Part shown: piece after piece, positions 55,570 through 64,000 of the stretch
Position numbering within the stretch: position 1 is the stretch's first letter
How the letters are laid out: every line of letters starts with the position of its first letter
Assembly (NCBI GenBank): GCA_033398695.1
Contig: CM065814.1
Coordinates: 107,138,501 to 107,202,500 of the forward strand
DNA length: 64,000 nucleotides
From: Orobanche coerulescens
Taxonomy: Eukaryota > Streptophyta > Magnoliopsida > Lamiales > Orobanchaceae
Reading direction: 5' to 3'
Program-made: the position numbers and the translations under genes
Notes under the pieces: model-generated
Told to the model about the DNA's origin: nothing
Seen by the model: only the letters and a program-made list of their open reading frames with translations
The model's database searches: none

Positions 55570-56346
55570 GATTACAAAACAACCCTTGAATTGGATAAAA
55601 CCTGCAAAAATAAAAATATATATATTTATACAGATCAAAGTTTTTCGACTTTGTCCGTTTCGTTAGTTTCACCCAATCTTTTCTTTTCTGTCCTTTTCGA
55701 CTTCTCCTTTTTCTTCGAGTATTTCTTTTCTCCTCATTTTTGATTCGTACAAATATTTATTCTTCTCCTTTTCGACTTCTTCGAATATTTTTTGACTTCT
55801 TCGTCTTTTTCTTTTCTCCCCCTTTTTACTTTTTATTTTTCTCGTCATTTCTTCCATGACGCTTTTTATCCGATTCTATTCTTTTCTCCCCCTTTTTGTA
55901 TTCAGAAAAAAGTGTAAATCAAAATATACCAAATGATGTAAAAAAATATGCGATGCCAATTGATGGAAAATGTGCATGATAAGAGTATAACTCCCCCTGA
56001 AAATATTATCTCCCCCTTTGTAAAATATTAATTTGATAAAAATCAATTTTTGGGGATCCAACCGAGAGTTGGTTTTTCTTTCGACACATAGATAATATTC
56101 GGAATAAAAGTTCCTTTGGGAATCTAAGTCTTTTTAGTTTTTATCGTCCTTCGTGGTCTTTTGCAATTCGAAATGTGGTGCCCAATTTCAAACATTTTTC
56201 ACAATGGGGTATTTTGAAATTTACAGATTCGTTTTAAAATGTGGTTTGAATCCCAATCCCTGTTTATTTAAAGTATATTTTTGAACACAAAGCATTTGTT
56301 CAAATTTATCATTTCCACACGAAAATTTCTTCGTCAAAATTTTAAG
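55570..56346 (-). other. Non-coding remainder of G between gag and the polypurine tract
   Basis: No credible ORF. On the plus strand it is rich in TTTTC and CCCCCTTTTT runs (several near 55680-55900 and 55985-56020), i.e. purine-rich on the sense strand. This is where pol is missing. Confidence 0.6.
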
Positions 56347-57577
56347 TTAATCCTGAACTTTTAAAAGATTATTTTTCAAAATATTTTCATTCTCAACGCA
56401 TTTTGAATGATCGGTCTCGATAAATTTTCCCTTTTCAAGAATTTTAGAAATCTCGGTTTCCAATAATTTGTTTTTAGTTTGGAGGGATTTAATCTCGGAT
56501 AAAGCATTTTGGTAGTCCGTATGTAATAACTCAAATATTTCAAAAAGTTCATCGTAGGAGTTACTTACTTGACTTTCGACGTCACTATCGTCGAACGAAC
56601 TTCGGGCCATAAATGTAAGGTTATTTTGATCAATGAAATCATCATCAATATCTTCGTCACTCCATGTTGCAACGAGTACCATCTTCGGATTTGCTGCTTG
56701 GAAATTCTTTGCGAAATGGCCTGGTTTATCACATACTCTACATTATTGTCGAATTTCTTATATTTGCCCGTCTTGATGTCTTTCTTTCTCCGGTTTAATA
56801 AGTTTTGGAACTTATTAATATTTTTGGCATAATATGCCGATTCTTCGTCGCTTTCATCCACCGGGATTTCTTCTCTCTTGGACATCTTAGCCTTCATGGC
56901 TATCATTCTTTCCTTCGGCTTTAGTTTGGCATTCCAAGATTTAAGTACTATCTCGTAGTATATAAGTGAACCAACGAGAGCACTAAAATCAAGATTGTTT
57001 AAATCTTTAGATTCCATTATAGCCGTCACCATACCGTCCCATTCTCGAGGTAGTGATCGTAGGCTATTCTTTACTTTCTCACTACTCGAAAGTGGTTTTC
57101 CAAAACACGCCAATCCATTTGTGATGACCGAAAATCGATCGAGCATGATCGTGATGGATTCATCGTCCTTCATTTGAAATAGTTCGTATTCGTAAAGGAG
57201 CATGTTTTTTTCATCTCCTTAACTTGAGACGTTCCTTCGTGTGTTACCTCAAGCATTTTCCAAATTTCTTTGGCACTATCACACGATGATATCCGGTTAT
57301 GTTCTTCCGGATTTAAGGCACAATATAGAAGTTGAGTTGCCTTACAATTGTAATGGTCATTTTTTCAATCAGAATCGTCATATTCTTCGAAAGTTTTAAG
57401 CGTACCGTTGGAATTAAGAGGAATTTTCGGACCAAGACATCTTACTTTCCACAGCTCGATGTCATATGCTCGGACGAATATTGACATCTTTTTCTTCCAG
57501 GTCATGAAGTTAGATCCATTGAATAATGGTGGTCGGTTAAGAGCAAGACATTCGACCGGGGCAAGTTGAAACGCCAT
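56347..57577 (-). pseudogene. gag: gag of G
   Basis: Start ATG 57577 (MAFQLAPVECLALNRPP), then DGSNF-like and MTWKKKMSIFVRAYD motifs. Stops or frameshifts lie near 57365 and 57205. The 56565-57203 frame holds SLPREWDGMVTAIMESKDLNN and DESDEESAYYAKN. The zinc knuckle survives only as CDKPGHFAKNF in a shifted frame, with its last cysteine replaced. The tail (56347-56682) has VATWSDEDIDDD and a coiled-coil-like acidic stretch. It would shape the particle; here it is disabled. Confidence 0.85.
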
Positions 57578-57622
57578 TTGGATCGACTCCTCAGATGTAA
57601 AGTAGTTTATTGGAGGAACCTG

Positions 57623-57634
57623 GCTCCAATACCA
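57623..57634 (-). other. Primer-binding site of G (initiator tRNA-Met type)
   Basis: Minus strand TGGTATTGGAGC; two mismatches to the canonical site, two bases from the LTR. Confidence 0.8.
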
Positions 57635-57636
57635 AT

Positions 57637-57882
57637 TGTTGGAGCAAGATTGGTCGGAATTGCCATTTGGAGATAGAGTTGTAAAACTCTTTTGCGTTGC
57701 AGAAACGATTTAAATAAAGTGCAGAAAATAAATCGACACAAAGATTTATAGAGGTTCGGCCAAATATGCCTATGTCCTCTCTCGATATCTTTTTCTATAG
57801 GCTTAAGATAAACCTCTGCACCTCTCTTCTATCGGTCGAGGGATAACCATTAAGAGAAAGGATAATCATTACAAGCCTCGTT
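57637..57882 (-). repeat. Truncated 5' LTR of G
   Basis: Only about 246 bp of the primer-site side remain, colinear with 54352-54590 but with a short GATAACCATTAAG-like duplication near 57860. The U3, TATA box and palindrome array of this copy are deleted. Confidence 0.8.
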
Positions 57883-58978
57883 TGGCAAACCAATCACAAG
57901 TAGTGATAAAGCTAAAAAGATGCTAAGATCGCTACCCAGAGAATGGGATGCTATAGTAACGGCTATTATGGAGTCAAAAGACCTTAACAATATGGAATTC
58001 AGTGCTCTTATTGGATCCCTTATCAATCATGAGATTGTCATTAAATCTCAAAACTCTAAGATGAAGCCCAAAGAACGAGAAAGACTGATTGCCTTCAAAG
58101 CTAAAGAAGATACTGATTCGAAAAATGAGCCTATCGAAGAAGATGATGAAGAAGCTGCTTTCTATGCCAAAAACATCAAAAAATTCAAAAATATCCTACA
58201 GAGGCGATGGAGAGATATTTTACGGGAACCTAGGTATGAATCAAAAAAGACTCATTTCCCTCAAAACAAAAAGTTTGACAATACTTGTCGAAGATGTGGT
58301 GTCCCAGGACATTATGCAAAAGACTGTCCTGTTGCTGCTCCCATGAGCTGATCCAAACCTCTCATGAAAAATTCAAAAAGAAAGAGGTATATGTTGCTAC
58401 ATGGAGTGACGACGAAGATGATGAAGAACCACAAGTTCAAAACAATCTAGCTCTAATGGCTCGCAAATCTGTCGACAGCGACAGAGAAAGCGAGGTAAGT
58501 GATTCATCTCATGAAGAACTTCTTGATGCCTTCTAATCTTTAAATAATGAGTATGAAAAAGTTTGTATAATAAATAAAGATTTGAGAAAGAAAATAAAAT
58601 CTCTTGAATATGAAAAATCAAAAATTTTGAATAAAGACATTTCGCTTGATCATACATCTTGTCTAAAAACCGAGAAAAATCTGAGAGATGATTTACACAA
58701 CCTCAGAATGAACTCAAACTTTATATCATAAAATTCTCGTTTGGAAATGAGAAATTTGATCAACTCTTACCTATTCAAAGTTTTTCTCTTTCAAAACAAG
58801 GACTCGGATATAATTCATTTCCAATGAAAAAGTCCCTAGATAAAACTTCGACGAACTCGAAGAATTTAAAAATGGGAATCGCGTCATGTCCAAAATGTTT
58901 GAAAATTGGACATACTGAAACTTTTTGTACGAGATCTAGACAAACTATTAAGATTAAACAAATATGGGTACCTAAAGG
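57883..58978 (+). pseudogene. gag: gag C-terminus and pol start of H
   Basis: Resumes in gag with GKPITSSDKAKKMLRSLPRE, then MESKDLNNMEFSALIGSL. Zinc knuckle CRRCGVPGHYAKDC is at 58286-58327. After a stop at 58349, an acidic VATWSDDEDDEE segment and a coiled-coil-like Lys/Leu/Asn stretch follow. A second knuckle CPKCLKIGHTETFC is at 58887-58928, followed by KIKQIWVPKG, which marks the entry to protease/pol in SIRE elements. Interrupted by I at 58979. Stops at 58349, 58534 and beyond make it non-functional. Confidence 0.85.
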
Positions 58979-59354
58979 TGTAACACCCCAAAAGGCGGTT
59001 ATTACAGTGTCGTGGATCCCACATTGGGACCCACCAGGCGATACCAAAATGCAGATTAAATATGTATTACCTTGTGATACCAAACCACAATAATAGTCAC
59101 TACTCCGATTAGAAGTTTATTAATAGTATGGCCAACGGCCCTATTATACACAGGATCCGAATTACAAGTATAAACCATATGGAGATGGGGTATACTTTAA
59201 ATAACAATACAATCGGACAATAATGAAGCAGAATAAAGTAACATTACATGGTTTGAACATAACCGGACAACAAAAGACTTGGGGCCCCCGAACTAGTATC
59301 CTTCGAACCCTTCACCGTCACCATGCTCTTCCCGTGCCTTGCCTTTGCCTCGAC

Positions 59355-60933
59355 CTAAAATACAACACAAGTATTTTGCGCAAACCACAGGGTCAGAAAT
59401 ACATGATAAATAATTCTCCAGACATTATACAATTCACATATATTGATCTCAAAGAAAACATCCCGACTATTGAACATACCCCTCGGGCGTATGAACAATC
59501 AGTCACAAACCGTCGAACATATTCAATCATACATGAACTATGAACGATCAAATAATATGGCTCAAGATGGACATCACAGTACGCCCGATCCGGAAATGTG
59601 TTTGTGTACATGTCCACCCCGTATACGGAATCCAGAATATACGTGTGACAATGTACCTAATTAGCCTCACGAACTACGTCTCGTGTGCACAGTCCAATAC
59701 AGAAACATCCACGTATGACTATATATGTGCCTGGATAAAAATCCTACACAATAACCAATCGGCACGCATATATGATTCCAGATATGTCACGATACAACAT
59801 GACAACGAATTCAATAAATCACATATCCGATTAAGGATCAAGAACTCACCGAAGTGACAATAAGGATCAATGAGATCAACGATTCAAAGTGATGAACTTG
59901 GGAATGCAATCCCATGATGAGAAACGGAACATCATCAAGAACAATATTGAATTACGGATTATAGATTCAATAAGTGTTTCATATACACGAAACGTATAAC
60001 CATCAAAAGAATTCAATCATCATTATAACCCAGCAAGATAACTTGCCTTAATACGGAGACGAGAATAATCCTCCCTTGTCGAACGAACGGACGGTCCTGG
60101 ACTAATATCGGTCACTCGAACAATTGACCTTAAATGAAATACATTTCACTCAATAACACATCCATATAATTATCGATATCGAATTCAGTGAGACGGCACC
60201 CTAAATTCAATTGAATAGTTCAACTATCTCAAGATATCAAAATTCTATTCCAAGAACTCTTTACCTCCATTCATTCTTATGATCGGTTTACAAGGTATTT
60301 TCAAATACTCGATTGATTCTTTATGAATAAGAATTTCTCAAGAACATGTTAAACAATCATTTATGTTTGTTCATATCATCTTATATCGTTTAGCTTTCCA
60401 AGAACATCACCAATGATCAACAATATCTTCCTAAGAACATTATCAACTTATTATGATGTTCATTATATTCCTAAGGCATCAATACGACCGATTATCATGA
60501 ACATATAAGAGTTTGGTTGTCTTCAACATCATCTTTTATCATCTTACAAAGGCTTGGCTAAGCCAAAAGCAGAAATGAAGTTGAACTTTAGGTTCAAGAA
60601 CAACACTCTAAGTTCTAACATTCATCAAGGTGTTCTAATACATTTTATGTCAACAATACCATTGATTACCCTTAACTGTGATGAAACTAAGGATTATTAT
60701 TGTCTTAATGATGTTAATAATCTAGAAAGAAGAGTATGATTCTATTAAACATGATCATTACCATTAAAACATCAAGAACACCTCATTCCAAACCCTTAAT
60801 TACCATATTCATCAATAAGTGTTAAAAAGATTAACTACAAACATATTTTACTTGATTAATTCAACACTAGGTGTAGTATACTATATCACTACATCGTATC
60901 TATGAAAATATAGAGTAGAATCGTACAACATAC
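59355..60933 (-). other. Predicted leader intron within the LTR of I
   Basis: Minus strand: donor TCTGAAG|GTATGT at 60934/60933 (a textbook donor) and acceptor TGTATTTTAG|GTCGAGG at 59355/59354. 1579 bp, AT-rich, no gene. It is positionally equivalent to the introns of A, B and C. Confidence 0.5.
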
Positions 60934-61144
60934 CTTCAGAAACAAAGAACAAATCACCAAAACCATAAGAATACACTCCAAGCTACAAGAACAACTCTAA
61001 ACTTCCAATCAACAAGCTCCAATCCAAGATGCAAATCTCAAAGACAAGTTGGAAGGGTGTAAAAACGGTCTAGTGAGGCAGAGGGACGATTGTTGCAGAG
61101 AAAAATCAGAGTTTGGACGTGCAAAATGAAAGACACAAGCTGTC

Positions 61145-61152
61145 TTTTTATA
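61145..61152 (-). promoter_or_regulatory. TATA box of element I
   Basis: TATAAAAA on the minus strand, 14 bp from the first palindrome (61167-61178). Confidence 0.72.
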
Positions 61153-61166
61153 AACTGCACAGCTCG

Positions 61167-61490
61167 TTACGTACGTTATCGCATGAAGATAACGTGTGTA
61201 ATCCCCTTTACGTACGCTACACCAAAAGTGTTACGTACGTAATCTACCTTCAGATGTTACTGTCTCAAAACACTAACATCATTACGTATGTTATGGGAAA
61301 CGGAATTACGTACGTAATGTATGTCAACCTGGCTGTCTCGAAAAGGCCATCTATCCGGATCATGTCCGGCCCCCACGCCGAAAGTGAGATCAGATAAGAT
61401 TCCAAGCATTACGTACGTAACCAGCACTCCATTACGTACGTAAAGCCAACAAAATATGGTACGTTAGGTTGAATCCTTAGCGTACGTTAA
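61167..61490 (-). repeat. Palindrome array, TTACGTACGTAA type, in the LTR of I
   Basis: Ten sites by eye, four of them exact TTACGTACGTAA, others hybrid (TTACGTACGCTA, TAGCGTACGTTA). Confidence 0.92.
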
Positions 61491-61725
61491 GCACAGAAAT
61501 TCTAGCCCAAAAATGTAAAAATCTACACAACGTCAAGAAATCAACCACAATGCGAATGATAGTCATAATCAAATCTATTCTGCTATATCCCGACATCAAT
61601 AAACATTAACTGAATGTAACATGATTACAACGATGCTCAAATTATCCGAACAATACAACAGTAGATAAGAAATTACTGTCGGATATTACATACTCCCCCC
61701 CTTAAAAGGAGTTTCGTCCTCGAAA

Positions 61726-63524
61726 CTAAGGGGTAAACAACTCGGGATACCTCTCTCGCATGCTGCTCTCCATCTCCCACGTAGCCTCCTCAACTCCGTG
61801 TCGTGACCACTGAACCTTCACTAGGGGAATCGTCTTGTTCCGCAACTGTTTGATCCTCCTCTCAAGTATCTGTATGGGACGCTCCTCATACGAATGATCC
61901 TCCGCTATCTCGATTTCATCGAACTGAAATATATGACTCGGATCAGCAACATATTTCCTCAACTGGGAGACATGAAACACATTATGAATCTGACTCAGAG
62001 CTGGTGGCAACGCCAGATGATAGCCCAGATCACCTACTCATTCCAAGACCACAAACAGCCCGATATACCTCGGACTCAGCTTGTCTCTATTCCCAAAACG
62101 AAAAACATCTCGAGTAGGGGACACCTTAATTAGCACATGGTCGCCGACCTCGAACTCGAGCGGTCGTTGACGGTTATCTGCATAAAACTTCTGTCGGCTT
62201 TGAGTTGTTAACAAACGACTCCTAATCAGAGCGATCTTCTCTCGGGCTTCTAACGACATATCGGGTTCTGTACCCAAAGATTCAGACAGGTCATCCCAAC
62301 ATAGAGGAGACCTACAACGACGGCCATACAATACTTCATAAGGTGCCATCCGAATCGAAGTGTTCCAACTATTATTGTAAGTGAATTCCACCAAAGGAAG
62401 TTGGGCTTCCCAATCATCCTTCCAATCAAGAGCGCACGCCCTCAACATATCCTCTAAAGTTTGGATAGTCCTTTCAGACTGACCATCAGTCTATGGATGA
62501 AATGCCGTACTGAAGTTCAACTGCGTACACATTGCATAATGAACTGCTTTCCAGAAGTGAGACACGAATCGCCCGTCACGATCTGATACAATACTCTTGG
62601 GGTACCATGTAACCTTACAATCTCTTTAATAAACAGTTGGGCCAATCTCTCGGGTCCCCATGTGTCTTTAATCTCCAAAAAGTGGGCTGATTTGGTTAGA
62701 TGGCCCACAATCACCCAAATCGTATTCATCCCTCGACGACTCGTCGGCAAGCTAGTGATAAAATCCATCGATATATCCTCCCATTTCCACTGGGAAATCA
62801 GGAGCAGTTTCAGCATTCCTGCGGGTCGCTGATGCTCAATCTTAACTTGCTGACAGGTTAAACATCTCGAAACAAACTCTGTAACTTCACGTTTCATATT
62901 CCCCCACCAATAACATTGCTTCAAATCCTTATACATCTTGCTAGAATCCGGGTGAAATGAGTACAGGGTAGCATGGGCCTCTCTCAGGATAGAGTTCCTT
63001 AACTCTTCGTCTGCGGGTACACAAAATCGATTCCTGAAGTGTATCAATCCATCATCGTGGATCACAAATCCAGGGGCTTTCCCTTGAGTTACTTCATCCC
63101 AAACTCGAGATAAGAATGGGTCCGTAACCTGCTTCGATCTGATTCTATCATCTAGGGATGATGAAATCTCAAGTGTGCAGAGTTGTCCCTGAATATGCTG
63201 TAACCAGACTTCAATTTCTGGCCTCACAAACTCCAACTGCAATTTTCTCTGAACTGTCAAGCGGGCAAGCATCTGCTCCTGTACTGTCTTACGACAAATG
63301 TCCGGATGATAAAGGATCTCGATATCATAGTCTTTGATTAGTTCTAGCCACCTTCTTTGCCTCATGTTCAACTCCTTCTGAGTAAAAATGTACTTCAGGC
63401 TCTTGTGATCAGTAAAGATCTGACAGGTAACTCCATACATATAGTGACGCCAGATTTTCAAAGCAAATACCACGGCTGCTAGTTCCAAATCATGGGTCGT
63501 ATAGTTAACTTCATAGGGTTGCAA
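61726..63524 (-). pseudogene. pol: pol of I: integrase, chromodomain and RNase H tail, broken
   Basis: 63524-62517 runs from the RNase H tail ([13 protein letters not shown] block) through a small deletion at the DALSRK position (reads HPDICRK), the zinc head ([23 protein letters not shown]) and the first catalytic Asp ([14 protein letters not shown]). A frameshift near 62600 replaces the second-Asp block. The Glu region lies in a broken stretch at 62449-62516. 62038-62448 carries the NNSWNTSIRMAPYE and [13 protein letters not shown] motifs. 61726-62010 encodes [12 protein letters not shown] and the chromodomain ([15 protein letters not shown]). Ends just before the polypurine tract (61691-61708). 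Confidence 0.9.
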
Positions 63525-64000
63525 TTATCTCGATGCATAGGCAATCACTTTCCCTCCCTGCATCAGTACACATCCAAGGCCCTGTCTCGACGCGTCACTA
63601 TACACCACGAATCCCTCCGTTCCTTTAGGTAGAACCAAAACAGGTGCTGAAATCAATCGACTCTTGAGTTCATCAAAACTTTGATGACATGCCTCTGACC
63701 ACAAATACTTCTTATCCTTCCTCAACAGGTTAGTCATCGGTTGCGCAATCTTGAAAAAACATTCCACGAACCGTCGGTAATAACCCGCTAGACCCAGGAA
63801 ACTGTGAACTTCCTTCACGTTCTTCTGTGGGTCTACTCTCACCCATTCGGCTGATATCACATGCCCAAGAAAAATAACCTCAGGCATCCAGAACTCACAT
63901 TTGGAAAACTTCCCATAAAGCTGTTCCCGCCTCAACGCATCGAGAACTTGATGGAGATGACGTTCATGCTCTTCATGGTCACGAGAGTAAATCAAAATGT
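63525..64000 (-). pseudogene. pol: pol of I: RT end and RNase H
   Basis: The visible part starts in RT just after the catalytic box ([13 protein letters not shown]), continues through [12 protein letters not shown] and [12 protein letters not shown], lacks about ten residues at the QKTEA position, then RNase H with [15 protein letters not shown] stop separates it from the next frame at 63524. Cut by the window end. Confidence 0.88.

Larger units (their letters stand above)
54352..57882 (-). mobile_element. SIRE-type copia element G, gag-only and truncated
   Basis: Minus-oriented: truncated 5' LTR (57882 to 57637), primer site, gag, about 0.8 kb of non-coding sequence, polypurine tract and 3' LTR (55553 to 54352). 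pol is entirely absent. It lies within the gag of H. GGTAC precedes it at 54347-54351, but the right end has been lost together with part of the H gag, so no duplication remains there. Confidence 0.85.
52555..58978 (+). mobile_element. SIRE-type Ty1/copia element H, visible part
   Basis: Plus-oriented: 5' LTR 52555-53942, primer site, gag (54006-54351, then 57883 on) and the start of pol. It is interrupted by G in gag and by I at 58978 just as pol begins (KIKQIWVPKG); the rest lies beyond I, outside the window. The gag sequence and the acidic VATWSDDED stretch after the zinc knuckle indicate the SIRE/Maximus lineage. Confidence 0.85.
58979..61690 (-). repeat. 3' LTR of element I
   Basis: 2712 bp, TGTAACACCCC to GGATATTACA on the plus strand. 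The first 70 bases align with the LTR of C. It contains a predicted intron (59355-60933), a TATA box at 61145-61152 and an array at 61167-61490. Confidence 0.93.
58979..64000 (-). mobile_element. Tekay-like chromovirus I, partial
   Basis: Minus-oriented: 3' LTR 61690 to 58979, then polypurine tract, integrase-chromodomain, RNase H and RT up to the window end. The 5' part lies to the right of the window. The left flank is AAAGG at 58974-58978. Proteins are close to A and C, but the LTR is longer and diverged, with a different palindrome version. Confidence 0.92.

Noticed and set aside
1..64000. Host protein-coding, tRNA or rRNA genes
   Set aside because: None seen. The tRNA-like matches are primer-binding sites, which complement only the tRNA 3' end.

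Overview
This window is intergenic heterochromatin from a flowering-plant (probably eudicot) nuclear genome. It consists almost entirely of nested LTR retrotransposons, and I found no host gene, rRNA or tRNA gene. Three lineages are recognisable from their proteins: Ty3/gypsy Tekay/Del chromoviruses (elements A, B, C, D, I; J and the LTR E are related), a Ty3/gypsy Athila element (F), and Ty1/copia SIRE-like elements (G, H). One Stowaway-like MITE and one unrecognised broken gene-like stretch (K) are also present. The genus cannot be named from sequence alone.

Layout. 1-16190 is Tekay element B (minus strand, 3' end outside the window), split by full-length Tekay element A (plus, 2353-12333, target duplication GGTTG). 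B lies in the LTR of E (16191-18116, minus), and E lies in Athila F (plus). F is seen in pieces: a dead integrase (18117-19440), an internal promoter-like block (19685-19953), an env-like ORF (20462-21065, continued at 37856), a non-coding 3' region, and an LTR (39524-40629 plus 49239-49678) followed by a primer-binding site and the start of gag. Tekay C (21066-37850, duplication CTATC) interrupts the env-like ORF. C is itself interrupted in its 5' LTR by the gag-only element J (28632-36833, duplication AAATC). Tekay D (40630-49233, duplication TTGAA) interrupts the Athila LTR. 49894-52554 holds K. SIRE element H (plus, from 52555) is interrupted in gag by SIRE G (minus, 54352 to about 57882) and near the start of pol by Tekay-like I (minus, from 58979 past the window end).

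The standout signal is not a gene. Nearly every LTR here, plus one internal Athila site, carries an irregular array of about 8-18 copies of a 12-14 bp palindrome, built from 5-bp inverted half-sites around a 2-bp centre, directly upstream of a TATA box. The palindrome comes in versions: TTACGGCCGTAA (A, C, F), TAGCGYGCGCTA (B, J), TTACGTACGTAA (E, I, H), mixed forms (G) and GTGCCGCGGCAC (D). I count about 170 copies by eye. The palindrome nearest the TATA box lies 10-14 bp from it in the gypsy-type promoters and 41-42 bp in the two SIRE promoters. Within one Tekay family (A, B, C) the whole array has changed version while the surrounding LTR stayed alignable. The same LTRs appear to carry a leader intron of 1.0-1.6 kb. 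The recurring plan is: palindrome array, TATA box, short leader exon, splice donor, AT-rich intron, splice acceptor, primer-binding site, gag.

Coding capacity is mostly decayed. The best-preserved pol segment is the integrase-chromodomain ORF of C (23578-25329), with intact HHCC and D,D-35-E residues. Element A is nearly complete but riddled with stops, many of the CGA-to-TGA type expected from methyl-cytosine deamination.
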